Source: Lysinibacillus boronitolerans JCM 21713 = 10a = NBRC 103108 (GTDB lineage Bacteria; Bacillota; Bacilli; Bacillales_A; Planococcaceae). From it: 64,000 bases of DNA. Every line of letters starts with the position of its first letter. The first letter of the stretch is position 1. The translations under genes were made by a program, and so were the position numbers. Below the pieces are notes generated by a model. It was not told the origin of the DNA, did no database searches, and saw nothing but the letters and a program-made list of their open reading frames with translations. This document shows, in pieces, positions 17,393-26,603 of the stretch. The DNA is taken from assembly GCF_000772935.1 (NCBI RefSeq), contig NZ_JPVR01000075.1, forward strand, positions 62,001-126,000, read 5' to 3'.

Positions 17393-18286
17393 ATGGAACG
17401 TTTAAAAGGAATAATATTTATCGTCTCAGGTGCTATGTTATGGGGAGCAACTGGCCCTTTAATGGAGTGGTTGCTAAATCATACACCTTTGACTGTATCC
17501 TTTATGTTAACAATCCGTTTATCGGTTGCAGGTATATTACTACTTACATATTTATTGTTAACAGGAAAAAATATTTTTGGAATATGGCAGCACAAGCTAT
17601 GGGGGAGGCAACTCATCGTTTTTGGTATTGCAGGTATGCTGGGTGTACAATTTGCCTTTGTTGCTGCAATTAATGAAAGTAACGCTGTGTTGGCTACCTT
17701 GCTTCAGTTTTTAGCGCCAATATTTGTTGTCGCATATGTCTCTCTTAGTTTAAAGAAGTGGCCACCAAAATATCAAGTATTAGGTATTATTGGTACCCTT
17801 ATAGGGTTATTTCTATTACTAACGAATGCATCATTTGATAGTTTGCTTATTAGTCCAAAAGCCTTGATGTGGGGTATAGCAGTAGGCTTAACATTTGCAT
17901 TTTACACCTTGTATCCTGCACGCTTAATGAAGGAGTGGAGTGTGCTTTTAGTAGTTGGCTGGGGGATGCTGGTGGGTGGCTTCACTTTAGGCTTAGTAAG
18001 CCGTGTTTGGCAGTCCACTCAATGGGGTGTTCTAGTAGACTTTAAAATTTTAATGTTATTAGTTGCTTTAATATTTTTTGGAACAGTAGCTTTTATATTG
18101 TTTTTAAGTAGTATGAAATACATTTCGGCAGTTGAAACGAGCATTCTTTCCAGTATTGAACCATTAACAGCAATGGTTATTTCAGTTATTATTTTCGGTA
18201 CCTCTTTAGGTTTCTGGCAATTAATAGGAGTATTCGTTATGCTTGTTTGTGTAACTTGGCTTTCAATAGCAGGAGAAAAAGCATAA
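17393..18286 (+). CDS. EamA (DMT superfamily) transporter
   Basis: A 297-residue protein with ten predicted membrane helices arranged as two EamA repeats, the usual length and layout of drug/metabolite transporters. Visible landmarks are SGAMLWGATGPLMEWLL at the first helix, ESNAVLATLLQFLAPIFVV at the end of the first repeat, and the equivalent SAVETSILSSIEPLTAMVIS in the second. The substrate cannot be told; amino acids or metabolites are common. The ATG at 17393 follows a moderate GGAAGCAGG site. A weak hairpin (TACTA/TAGTA, 18290-18305, followed by GTTTTT) lies before the ABC genes, so the transporter is probably transcribed largely on its own. Confidence 0.85.
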   Translation: MERLKGIIFIVSGAMLWGATGPLMEWLLNHTPLTVSFMLTIRLSVAGILLLTYLLLTGKNIFGIWQHKLWGRQLIVFGIAGMLGVQFAFVAAINESNAVLATLLQFLAPIFVVAYVSLSLKKWPPKYQVLGIIGTLIGLFLLLTNASFDSLLISPKALMWGIAVGLTFAFYTLYPARLMKEWSVLLVVGWGMLVGGFTLGLVSRVWQSTQWGVLVDFKILMLLVALIFFGTVAFILFLSSMKYISAVETSILSSIEPLTAMVISVIIFGTSLGFWQLIGVFVMLVCVTWLSIAGEKA

Positions 18287-18352
18287 ATATACTATAGTGT
18301 TAGTAGTTTTTGACTACCTGGAAATTTTATCTACCAACAAGGGGGAAAGAAT

Positions 18353-20074
18353 ATGAAAGAAGTTTTTTCCTATGTAAAGCCATATAAATGGACAGCTATT
18401 TTTGCTTTATGTTTAATGCTTTTAGAATTATTTGTGGAGCTAGTGCAGCCACTCATTATGGCCAAAATAATCGATGAAGGAGTAAGGGCTCAAAATCAAG
18501 GAATGGTTTTGCAATGGGGGGCTGTTTTACTTGCGCTATCTTTTGTTGCCTTTCTGGCGGGCATTATCAATTCTTATTTTTCTTCCCATACAGCTCAAAG
18601 CTTTTCGTATGATCTTCGAAATGCCATGTTTGATAGGATTCAATCCTTTACGCTAGCAACCTATCAAAAATTCTCCACAGCATCGCTTATTACGCGATTA
18701 ACAAATGATGTCACACAAGTACAAACAGTGCTGTTTATGAGCTTACGTATTATGCTTCGAGCGCCACTTGCTGTTATAGGAAGTATTATTATGGCTTTTG
18801 TCGTAAATCCGAAATTGGCTTTATTTTTGGTTATCGGTGCACCGATCATTTTTATTTTTCTTATTTTTATGGTGGCAAAAGGTGTGACTTATTTTGGACG
18901 TGTACAAAAGAGGGTTGATCGTTTAAACAGGGTTTTACAGGAGAATTTACAGGCAATACGGTTAGTGAAGGCTTACTTAAGAGGAGCATATGAGGCTACA
19001 CGCTTTGATGAAGTTGCATCGCGGTTAAAAGTTGATACTGTGAAGGCTTTACGCATAATGGAATATATTATGCCGGTTCTTTTGTTAATTATGAATATGA
19101 GCCTGCTTGCAGTTTTATGGTTTGGTACAAAACAAATTGCGACAGGAACAACGCCGCTTGGAGATATTGTGGCTATTGTGAATTATGCAATGCGTATGAC
19201 AGGCTCATTTTCAATGTTCGCGTTTATTATTATCTTCTACGCACGTGCCAAGGCATCTGCAGAACGTATGGCAGAAATCCTTTCGATTGAAAATGAGGTT
19301 GAAGATACGTCCCTTATAGAAGAAGTAGGCCATGCAACACAATATGGAGAATTAACGTTTGACCATGTTAGTTTTACTTATCCAGGAGGAAATGTTCCTG
19401 TTTTGTCAGATGTGAGCTTTCAAGTTAAATCTGGTGAGAAGCTCGCGATTATGGGGGCTACTGGTGCGGGAAAATCAACATTATTACAGCTCATTCCTCG
19501 ATTCTATGAAGTAACGCAAGGCAGAATACTTGTCGAGGGCCAGGATGTTCAACATTGGGATTTACAAGAGTTACGGGAAATAATTGGCTATGTCCCTCAG
19601 CAGTCATTGTTATTTACAGGAAGTATTGCAGATAATGTGCGTTGGGGAGATACACAGGCTGAAATGGATGCTGTACTACAGGCTACAATGCAGGCACAAA
19701 TACATGCATCTGTTGAAGATTTTCCAAATGGTTATGATACCAAGGTTGGGCAAAAAGGTGTTAATTTATCGGGAGGGCAAAAACAGAGATTATCCATAGC
19801 TAGAGCTCTTTTGAGAAAAGGACATATTTTAATGCTTGATGATAGCACTAGTGCCTTAGATGTTAAAACAGAACAGTCTTTGTGGGAGGCATTGAGTGAA
19901 GAAAAGGCGACGATGCTTGTTGTGACGCAAAAAATACGTACAGCAAAAGGCGCGGATCGCATTTTACTGATTGATGCTGGAAAAGTTGTTGCTTATGGCA
20001 CACATGAAGAGCTTTTACAGACTTCCTCGCTTTATAAAAAAATAGCTATCTCACAACAGGAGGTGAAGGAATAA
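18353..20074 (+). CDS. ABC exporter half-transporter 1 (degenerate ATP site), YfiB-like
   Basis: A 573-residue fused membrane/ATPase half-transporter. Six membrane helices lie in residues 15-300. The nucleotide-binding domain has Walker A GATGAGKST, Q-loop VPQQSLLF, a canonical signature LSGGQKQR and Walker B ILMLDD. The residue after Walker B is Asp instead of Glu, and the switch histidine is replaced (VVTQKIRT), so its own ATP site is non-catalytic. This is the known pattern of heterodimeric exporters such as BmrC/BmrD and YfiB/YfiC. It overlaps the next gene by one base (TAATG), and the two halves should assemble as a drug or peptide exporter. Confidence 0.9.
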   Translation: MKEVFSYVKPYKWTAIFALCLMLLELFVELVQPLIMAKIIDEGVRAQNQGMVLQWGAVLLALSFVAFLAGIINSYFSSHTAQSFSYDLRNAMFDRIQSFTLATYQKFSTASLITRLTNDVTQVQTVLFMSLRIMLRAPLAVIGSIIMAFVVNPKLALFLVIGAPIIFIFLIFMVAKGVTYFGRVQKRVDRLNRVLQENLQAIRLVKAYLRGAYEATRFDEVASRLKVDTVKALRIMEYIMPVLLLIMNMSLLAVLWFGTKQIATGTTPLGDIVAIVNYAMRMTGSFSMFAFIIIFYARAKASAERMAEILSIENEVEDTSLIEEVGHATQYGELTFDHVSFTYPGGNVPVLSDVSFQVKSGEKLAIMGATGAGKSTLLQLIPRFYEVTQGRILVEGQDVQHWDLQELREIIGYVPQQSLLFTGSIADNVRWGDTQAEMDAVLQATMQAQIHASVEDFPNGYDTKVGQKGVNLSGGQKQRLSIARALLRKGHILMLDDSTSALDVKTEQSLWEALSEEKATMLVVTQKIRTAKGADRILLIDAGKVVAYGTHEELLQTSSLYKKIAISQQEVKE

Positions 20075-21906
20075 TGGGATTTTTCCAGAAACCTTTTGGT
20101 TATGAACCGATTTTGACAAAAGATGATCTGAAACAGGCTGTGAAGAAAAAGAAGGGGCCACGTGCAGCTGATTGGAGAAGTACATTGCTGCGGTTATGGA
20201 AAATTGTCGATGAACAACGTGCACTTCTCATTGTGGTGCTTTTATTAGTGATGATTAGCTCCATATTAGCTTTACTTGGCCCTTATCTAATTGGTCATAT
20301 GATTGATCACTATGTTATGCATGGCGAGCTTTTAGGCTTAGGTAAGGGGATTGGCGTATTAATTGCTATTTATGTTTTATTAGCCGTTTCACTTTTCCTA
20401 CAAAACTATTGGATGATTGGCATCGCCCAGCAAACGATCTATAGATTAAGAACAAGTGTATTCGCTCATTTTCAACGACTGCCAGTGGCATTCTTTGATC
20501 GTCGTCAGCATGGTGAATTGATGAGTAGAATGACGAATGATATTGAAGCGGTTAGCTCAACATTGAACAGTTCTTTTATCCAGGTATTTTCAAGTGTACT
20601 TACGCTTGGAGGGACCGTTATTATTATGCTCAGTTTAAGCCCATTGTTGACAGTTTTGACGATGATTATTATTCCACTGATGTTTTGGGCGATGCGTTGG
20701 ATTACACGTCGTACAGCACCACTGTTTAAAGAACAGCAGGTAGCTATTGGTGCCTTAAACGGAATGATAGAAGAAACAATTTCAGGACAGCGGATTGTGA
20801 AGGCATTTTCACAAGAGGAGCGAATGAAAGCGGAGTTTCGTGAAAAAAGTTTGCGCTTAAAAAGGACTGGTTTTTGGGCACAGACTTACTCAGGTTATAT
20901 TCCTAAGGTTATGAACTTCTTAAATAATATGAGCTTTACCATTGTCGCAGGTGTAGGAGGAGTTCTCGCATTATATGGACATGTAACGATAGGAGTAATT
21001 GTGATATTCACTGAATATGCACGACAGTTTACACGTCCTTTAAATGACTTAGCAAACCAGTTTAATACGGTATTGTCAGCTATTGCTGGTGCAGAACGTG
21101 TATTTGCCTTGCTCGATGAACAACCAGAGGCAGAAAACGTGTCAGCACAAAAGCATCAACTATTGGGACATGTAGCGTTTAAGCAGGTGTTCTTTAAATA
21201 TGTACAAGAAGAAGAAGGGTACACACTAAAAAATGTAGACTTTAAAGTGGAACCTGGTCAAACGGTAGCACTCGTTGGTGCAACTGGTGCTGGGAAAACG
21301 ACAATCCTTCAACTTATTGCAAGATTTTATGAGGTCTCAAAGGGAGAGGTATTATTTGATGGTATAAATGTACAGCAAATTGATCGACAATCCCTTCGTT
21401 CACAGATGGCCTTTGTCTTACAGGATCCATTTTTGTTTGAGGCTTCTGTTCGCGAGAATATCCGATATGGTCGACTGGATGCGACTGATGCTGAGATTGA
21501 GGAAGCGGCCAAGCGAGCTAATGCACATGATTTCATTATGAAACTCAAGGATGGGTATGATACCATTCTTGCTGCGGATGGGCGCGAGATTTCACAGGGT
21601 CAAAAGCAATTACTATCTATAGCAAGGGCACTTATTGCTGATCCGAAAATTTTACTATTGGATGAAGCCACAAGCAGTATTGATACTGTGACAGAACTAG
21701 CGATACAAGAGGCTCTTGATACGTTAATGCAAGGGCGCACCAGCTTTGTGATTGCACATCGTTTAAATACTGTGCATAATGCCGATATGGTTTTAGTTAT
21801 GCATAAAGGGGAATTAGTTGAGGCTGGACCACAGCAAAAACTAATCGAATCAGGTGGTCTTTATGCACAAATGTTACATTCATCCTCACACCATCTTGAG
21901 GAATAG
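20074..21906 (+). CDS. ABC exporter half-transporter 2 (catalytic ATP site), YfiC-like
   Basis: A 610-residue partner half-transporter, with a longer cytoplasmic N-terminus than its partner (about 50 residues, with KKKKGPR). Six membrane helices are followed by a nucleotide-binding domain: Walker A GATGAGKTT, Q-loop LQDPFLFEA, Walker B ILLLDEATSSID with the catalytic glutamate, and switch histidine VIAHRLNT. Its signature motif is altered (ISQGQKQ instead of LSGGQ). Combining this Walker site with the intact signature of the upstream partner makes one good site, and the reverse combination makes one poor site. Translation is coupled to the upstream gene through TAATG. Substrate unknown. Confidence 0.9.
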   Translation: MGFFQKPFGYEPILTKDDLKQAVKKKKGPRAADWRSTLLRLWKIVDEQRALLIVVLLLVMISSILALLGPYLIGHMIDHYVMHGELLGLGKGIGVLIAIYVLLAVSLFLQNYWMIGIAQQTIYRLRTSVFAHFQRLPVAFFDRRQHGELMSRMTNDIEAVSSTLNSSFIQVFSSVLTLGGTVIIMLSLSPLLTVLTMIIIPLMFWAMRWITRRTAPLFKEQQVAIGALNGMIEETISGQRIVKAFSQEERMKAEFREKSLRLKRTGFWAQTYSGYIPKVMNFLNNMSFTIVAGVGGVLALYGHVTIGVIVIFTEYARQFTRPLNDLANQFNTVLSAIAGAERVFALLDEQPEAENVSAQKHQLLGHVAFKQVFFKYVQEEEGYTLKNVDFKVEPGQTVALVGATGAGKTTILQLIARFYEVSKGEVLFDGINVQQIDRQSLRSQMAFVLQDPFLFEASVRENIRYGRLDATDAEIEEAAKRANAHDFIMKLKDGYDTILAADGREISQGQKQLLSIARALIADPKILLLDEATSSIDTVTELAIQEALDTLMQGRTSFVIAHRLNTVHNADMVLVMHKGELVEAGPQQKLIESGGLYAQMLHSSSHHLEE

Positions 21907-21911
21907 ATGGG

Positions 21912-21946
21912 AAAAGAGCAATTTCATTTGAAATTGCTCTTTTTTA
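21912..21946 (+). terminator. Terminator after the ABC exporter operon
   Basis: AAAAGAGCAATTTC-attt-GAAATTGCTCTTTT, a 14-bp perfect stem with a T-run. The following 260 bases are very AT-rich with no gene. Confidence 0.92.
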
Positions 21947-22206
21947 TTGAATTAAAAATGTTATTAATTTGAATAAATAGTATAATTATTATAAAACATT
22001 ATTAAAACAGAAAGTAGTATATAGTTTAAAAGTAGCAGGTTGTAAAAGGATGAATATCTCTATTTTCGCAGAATGAGTATAATATTTTATAGCTATTATT
22101 TCTAGTAAATTTCAGTCACTTTTCTAAATTTTTATAGTAAAAATCCTTTTATTTTCCCATTATATGGAGTAAAATTCTGATTAATAGAGGGGATAAATAT
22201 ATTTTG

Positions 22207-22236
22207 TTGCCAGCTTATTTTCATTCTTGCTACAAT
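22207..22236 (+). promoter_or_regulatory. Candidate sigma-A promoter for the acetyltransferase gene
   Basis: TTGCCA, 18-base spacer, TACAAT, about 30 bases before the start codon. Both hexamers match consensus at four to five positions. Confidence 0.55.
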
Positions 22237-22267
22237 AGGGCAATAGTCTGTTACAGGAACGGAGTAA

Positions 22268-23137
22268 ATGATGAATATTTCAGTGATGACAGTGTCTTTT
22301 CCATTAGATGGAGAAACATTGAAAGAAGTAAAGTTTTTATGTGAAGAAGCAACAGTGCAAGATTATCGAGTATATGAAACCATTATGAATGTACCAATGG
22401 CTAGCTCTTTCGAGACTAAGGGCTTTATGGTACTAGCGTATGAGGATGATAAGGATTTATTAGTTGGTGCTGCTAGTGCAATTGACTTAATGGGGCTTCA
22501 TACATATGAGTGGTCATTAGTGGTGACACCTGCATATCGACAAAAGGGTATTGGAACAGCGTTAGTTGAAGGTATACAAGTTGGGCTAGAAGAGAGAGGG
22601 GCAGAGGGGCAATTAGCTGTAATAATTGATGGCTCACCTTATGGGCACACATTTATTGAAAACAAAGGTTTTACCTACAGTTTTTCCGAAGCTACTCTAG
22701 AAACAAAAGCAGAGGCCGTTACATTACAAAAAGATATTAATATTCAACCCTATAATGGTGAACAAGCTGAACTGATTACTATTTATAGTGAAGCATTTGG
22801 AGATTTACCAGAAGAATCAGAAGAGCTTATTGCCTTTAATACATCAAAAAATGGACGAAAGCTTTGGATTGCTTATCGGGATGGCGCAGTTGTTGGAACA
22901 GTGACAACGGCTAAGGAAAATGAAATCCAGTGGGTAACAGCACTTGCTGTACATCCGAATTGTGAAGGACAAGGTATTGGGACAGCACTTCTTTCCTTCT
23001 CAAAGGATTATGCGAGTAAGGTTGGTGCAGCATTCGTCATGCTAGATGTAGAAGTAGACAATAAAAAAGCACTTTCTGTCTATGAAAAAGCGGGCTTTAT
23101 GAAAGCGCAGCAAATTGATTATTATGTAAAACAATAG
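22268..23137 (+). CDS. Protein with two tandem GNAT acetyltransferase domains
   Basis: A 289-residue protein built of two GNAT folds. The first (about residues 5-145) has the acetyl-CoA-binding pattern VTPAYRQKGIGTALVEG; the second (about 155-289) has VHPNCEGQGIGTALLSF and the typical end NKKALSVYEKAGF. Both pyrophosphate loops look intact (QKGIGT and GQGIGT), so both could bind acetyl-CoA. The two-domain layout is seen in mycothiol-synthase-like and related enzymes, but nothing here identifies a substrate. Two tandem ATGs (22268 and 22271) follow GGAACGGAG; either is possible. Single-gene unit between terminators. Confidence 0.82.
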   Translation: MMNISVMTVSFPLDGETLKEVKFLCEEATVQDYRVYETIMNVPMASSFETKGFMVLAYEDDKDLLVGAASAIDLMGLHTYEWSLVVTPAYRQKGIGTALVEGIQVGLEERGAEGQLAVIIDGSPYGHTFIENKGFTYSFSEATLETKAEAVTLQKDINIQPYNGEQAELITIYSEAFGDLPEESEELIAFNTSKNGRKLWIAYRDGAVVGTVTTAKENEIQWVTALAVHPNCEGQGIGTALLSFSKDYASKVGAAFVMLDVEVDNKKALSVYEKAGFMKAQQIDYYVKQ

Positions 23138-23138
23138 A

Positions 23139-23187
23139 AAAAAAGGGCAATGAGTGATATTTAATATCAACTCATTGCCCTTTTTTA
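23139..23187 (+). terminator. Terminator after the acetyltransferase gene
   Basis: AAAAGGGCAATGAGT / ACTCATTGCCCTTTT stem, with a nested GATATttaATATC at the tip, followed by six T. Confidence 0.92.
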
Positions 23188-23246
23188 TCATAATCACCTA
23201 CTATCTTCATATAATATTAATAAGCTTTAAGAAAGGAGCCGTGATC

Positions 23247-23369
23247 ATGCGCATGCCAGCATTGCCAAAGAAAAAGTCTCCTCCGAAGGAAGCCCCTAGC
23301 TCATGGTGGAAAGTTGTGAAAGCTTATTTATCCAAAGGGAAGTTTTATAAATTACCACCAAGAAATTAA
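23247..23369 (+). CDS. Small basic protein, 40 residues, unknown function
   Basis: A short gene that I believe real. The ATG at 23247 follows AAAGGAG at proper spacing; the frame extends further upstream but through the terminator of the previous gene, so the longer version is wrong. The product is proline- and lysine-rich at the N-terminus (MPALPKKKSPPKEAP), then SSWWKVVKAYLSKGKFYKL, which could form an amphipathic, basic, tryptophan-containing helix. TATAAT at 23210-23215 could be a -10 element, but the -35 is poor. A bidirectional terminator follows. No family recognised; nucleic-acid or membrane binding is conceivable from charge alone. Confidence 0.65.
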   Translation: MRMPALPKKKSPPKEAPSSWWKVVKAYLSKGKFYKLPPRN

Positions 23370-23380
23370 TGATGCAAAGA

Positions 23381-23406
23381 AAAAAGTCGCCCATTAGCGA
23401 CTTTTT
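23381..23406. terminator. Bidirectional terminator shared with helD
   Basis: AAAAAGTCGC-ccatta-GCGACTTTTT, a perfect 10-bp stem with T-runs on both strands. The helD stop codon (minus strand, 23405-23407) lies inside the stem. Confidence 0.9.
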
Positions 23407-25633
23407 AATTTTCTAATAAGAACGAACTTTTAGATGGACCGATTAAGTATAGCTCATGCATGGCTCGTGTAAGAGCTACATAAAGTAGCTTTCGGTCAAT
23501 TGGCGTATCGTAAAAGGGTGTATCATAGGCAGCTACAATGACGGCATCGAATTCAAGTCCCTTAGCTAGGTGACTTGGCACAACAAGTAACATTTCTTGA
23601 TTAATGGATTCATTTTCCGTTAGTAGTTGTGAAGCAATCTCATTGTCTTTTAATGTCTGTTGTATAGTAATGGCTTCTGCAGTAGTTTTGCAAATTAAAG
23701 CAATGGATCGATGGCCATTTTGACGTATGGCTTCAAAGATTTCTTTAATTTTTAAAGCATCAAATTGCTCTGCTTGAATAAAACTTGGTACGCTACCGTG
23801 ACGAACAACGGGTTCTACTAGAGGTAGCTGTTCATTCATTTGCGCTAGAATTTGATTCGCGACTTCCATAATTTCAATGGTTGTTCGATAGCTTTTTTGC
23901 AAAGTTCGGAAGGTTGCACGAGGAAATAAGCTTTGGACAGGCTCCCATGCTGTTAATGAGCGATAGCTATGAATACCTTGAGCTAAATCACCGACCATTG
24001 TGAACATATCCGTATCAAGACCTGCTTTTAAAGCAGCAAGCTGAAATAAACTATAATCTTGGACCTCATCGATAAAGACTACACGCATTTTCCATTCATC
24101 TGCAATGCCTTTTAAACGTGCATGTAAATAGTATAGTGCAGCTAAATCTTCGAGTACCCATTGTTCTTTACGATGTGCCTGCAAAAATTGTTGCTGTTCA
24201 AGATAATGCCATTCAGGAGCGAGTTCTGCTAATAGTTCTGCATCGGTGAGAAGGGTACGATAGAGTGTTTTAATATTATGTTTGGTAAAGCGACGCATAT
24301 AAGCTGATGCCGTTGATTTAGCTTCTTTCTCAATGGCGGGAATTCGCTCATCTCGCTCATCGATGAATTTTGTGACAACACGTCGCCGTTTCTCATCATC
24401 TCGTATTCCATTTAAGGCTTTACCCAATGCTTCATCATACTTTTTATGGAGTGTAGCTAAAACAGCCTGTTTTTTTTGACGAACATGGCTTGCTAACACT
24501 TTTTTAATATGTTCAAGTCGCTTTTCGATAGGCATATATGAAAATTCATATAAAAACAGCTTCTTCAGGTGGGAGGCGCGCATGATACAGTATTTTTCAA
24601 TATAGACATCTTCGAATTGTTCTGCGATCTTTTGTTCCAGCTTTTGTAAGTATCGTTCGATGACATCACGATAGTATAGGGAACCTTTCATTTCAGCAAT
24701 CCAGGCAGTAGGCTGATGACTACCTCCAGCAACGAGCGACTCTAATTGCTCATTCGGATTTTGAAGCTTAAGCTTTAACTTAGTGGCAGAAAGAACATAG
24801 TCTGTAAAAGTAGTTTGGCATATTTTATCGACGCCAAGCTCTGGTAAAACATCGCCTATATAATCAATAAATAACTTATTCGGTGCTAAAATCATGAGCT
24901 GCTCAGGATTAAAATGTTCACCCATTGTGTAAAGGAAATAGGATATTCTGTGTAGAGCAATGGTCGTTTTTCCACTGCCAGCAGCACCTTGCACAATGAT
25001 TGGTTGACGAAGATGTGCTCGAATAATTTCATTTTGTTCCTTTTGAATGGTTGAAACAATTTCAGTTAGACGAACATCTGCTTTTCCAGCCAATGCTTCT
25101 TGTAGGAGTTCATCATTTGTTGTTAAGTCAATATCTCGTATATCGAGTAATTCGCCATTTTCAATCTTGTATTGCCTTTTAGCAAAGAGATGCCCTTTAT
25201 GAACTTCTCCACGGACATCGTACTCCATATCGCCAAGACGTCCATCATAATAAACATTCGCTACGGGTGAACGCCAGTCAACAATAATGGGCTCATGGGT
25301 TTCACGATGAAATAGAGACGTTTTCCCGATATAAAGAAATTCTTCCGGGTCACCTGTTTTTTGGAAATGGATTCTAGCGAAATAGGGCTTCTTGTGAACG
25401 GCCTCTAGACCTTCTTTTTGATTACGTGCCATTTCAAAGAATCTGGCATTTGTTAAGATATTTAAATAACTTAAACTTGAATCTAAGTAATCAAGATCGG
25501 CCATAGATTTGCGGATATTTTCTTGAGCAGATTGTAAATCTCGTTGTGATTCGTCTAATATTTGTTGCATATAGCCTTGGGTATACGCTAACCGTTCTAC
25601 TTCAGCCTGAAAATCTGGATGTTGTACAGTCAT
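23405..25633 (-). CDS. helD: HelD, RNA polymerase-associated helicase-like ATPase
   Basis: A 742-residue UvrD-like SF1 ATPase. In Gram-positive bacteria HelD inserts into RNA polymerase and removes stalled enzyme from nucleic acid. The N-terminus is a long coiled-coil arm (residues 1-65, AYTQGYMQQILDESQRDLQ). Walker A is GAAGSGKTTIALHRI (about 215); further SF1 motifs are VVFIDEVQDYSLFQ, TMVGDLAQGIHSYRS, TLQKSYRTTIEIME and YVALTRAMHELYLIG. The length is close to B. subtilis HelD (774). The ATG at 25633 follows GGAGGTGC at good spacing. Transcribed alone, ending at the shared bidirectional terminator. Confidence 0.9.
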   Translation of the reverse strand: MTVQHPDFQAEVERLAYTQGYMQQILDESQRDLQSAQENIRKSMADLDYLDSSLSYLNILTNARFFEMARNQKEGLEAVHKKPYFARIHFQKTGDPEEFLYIGKTSLFHRETHEPIIVDWRSPVANVYYDGRLGDMEYDVRGEVHKGHLFAKRQYKIENGELLDIRDIDLTTNDELLQEALAGKADVRLTEIVSTIQKEQNEIIRAHLRQPIIVQGAAGSGKTTIALHRISYFLYTMGEHFNPEQLMILAPNKLFIDYIGDVLPELGVDKICQTTFTDYVLSATKLKLKLQNPNEQLESLVAGGSHQPTAWIAEMKGSLYYRDVIERYLQKLEQKIAEQFEDVYIEKYCIMRASHLKKLFLYEFSYMPIEKRLEHIKKVLASHVRQKKQAVLATLHKKYDEALGKALNGIRDDEKRRRVVTKFIDERDERIPAIEKEAKSTASAYMRRFTKHNIKTLYRTLLTDAELLAELAPEWHYLEQQQFLQAHRKEQWVLEDLAALYYLHARLKGIADEWKMRVVFIDEVQDYSLFQLAALKAGLDTDMFTMVGDLAQGIHSYRSLTAWEPVQSLFPRATFRTLQKSYRTTIEIMEVANQILAQMNEQLPLVEPVVRHGSVPSFIQAEQFDALKIKEIFEAIRQNGHRSIALICKTTAEAITIQQTLKDNEIASQLLTENESINQEMLLVVPSHLAKGLEFDAVIVAAYDTPFYDTPIDRKLLYVALTRAMHELYLIGPSKSSFLLEN

Positions 25634-25790
25634 TTTTTAGCACCTCCTAGGTACTTACAATTTCAAAGTAGATTATCATACTACTATATATAATATTTAC
25701 CATCAAGTGAAAGCTAAAAAGTTAATTATGCTACTATTACAAGGGGATGGAAGGTTTTTCTTTAATAAAAAATAGAGGAGGTTAATGAAT

Positions 25791-26507
25791 TTGGACATAT
25801 TTGCACATAGAGGTGTTTCGATAAACTATCCAGAAAATACGTTGGCAGCCTTTCAAGCAGCAGCAAAGCTCCCTATAGCAGGGGTAGAGCTAGATGTTCA
25901 TTTAACTGCAGATAAAGAGGTAGTGGTGATTCATGATGAAACCATTGATCGTACCTCCAATGGCTCAGGCTATGTAAAAGATTTTACATTACAGCAATTG
26001 CGTACATTTGATTTCGGTTCGTGGTTTTCGCGGGAGTTCGGAGATGAAGTAATTCCAACGTTGGGGGAAGTGTTAGAGCTTTTTGCAGGTACCAATCATC
26101 GCATCAACATTGAACTGAAAACAGACATTATTGCATATGAAGGGATCGAAGCGCTCGTGCTCAAAGAAGTAGCAGCACAGCAAATGACAGAGCGGGTGAT
26201 CATTTCCTCTTTCAATCATGAATCATTGCAAACTGTATCAAAAATAGCGCCTTATATAGAAAGTGCAGCATTGTTTGCAGAGGTGTTGGTGGATTTTCCT
26301 ACTTACATTGCTCTTATTCCAGCTAAGGCGTTACATGTAAGTTTGCCAACTTCCTTTCGCAAATCAGTTAAGCTAGCCCTCACTGAAGGTGCAACTGTAC
26401 GTGTATATACCGTAAATGAGCAACGTGATGCTCGAAGCTTACAGCAACTAGGTGTACAGGCGATATTTACAGATGATCCAGAAAAAATATTACGGGCCCT
26501 TAGTTAG
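25791..26507 (+). CDS. Glycerophosphodiester phosphodiesterase (GDPD family)
   Basis: A 238-residue cytoplasmic enzyme (no signal peptide) that hydrolyses glycerophosphodiesters to glycerol 3-phosphate and an alcohol. Signature residues: FAHRGVSINYPENTLAAF at the N-terminus with the catalytic His-Arg and the PENT metal ligand, GVELDVHLTADKEVVVIHD with ExD and the second histidine, and DRTSNGSG. The C-terminal VRVYTVNEQRDARSL and GVQAIFTDDPE are also typical. The ATG at 25785 is only three bases from AGGAGG; the TTG at 25791 has normal spacing and is preferred, though the ATG remains possible. Confidence 0.88.
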   Translation: MDIFAHRGVSINYPENTLAAFQAAAKLPIAGVELDVHLTADKEVVVIHDETIDRTSNGSGYVKDFTLQQLRTFDFGSWFSREFGDEVIPTLGEVLELFAGTNHRINIELKTDIIAYEGIEALVLKEVAAQQMTERVIISSFNHESLQTVSKIAPYIESAALFAEVLVDFPTYIALIPAKALHVSLPTSFRKSVKLALTEGATVRVYTVNEQRDARSLQQLGVQAIFTDDPEKILRALS

Positions 26508-26527
26508 AGCAAATTAGTGACAGGTAG

Positions 26528-26591
26528 GAGACAAAAAGCTTCCGTGGAATCATTTGCATTTTCAAAATATCCACGGAAAGCAACGTCTTCT
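26528..26591. repeat. Long imperfect inverted repeat between convergent genes
   Basis: GAGAC-aaaaa-GC-TTCCGTGGA (26528-26548) pairs with TCCACGGAA-a-GC-aac-GTCTTC (26570-26591) around a 21-base loop; the inner 9 bp are perfect. There is no T-run on either side. It may serve as a terminator or be a degenerate copy of a dispersed palindromic element. Confidence 0.55.
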
Positions 26592-26603
26592 AGAGGATTT
26601 GTG

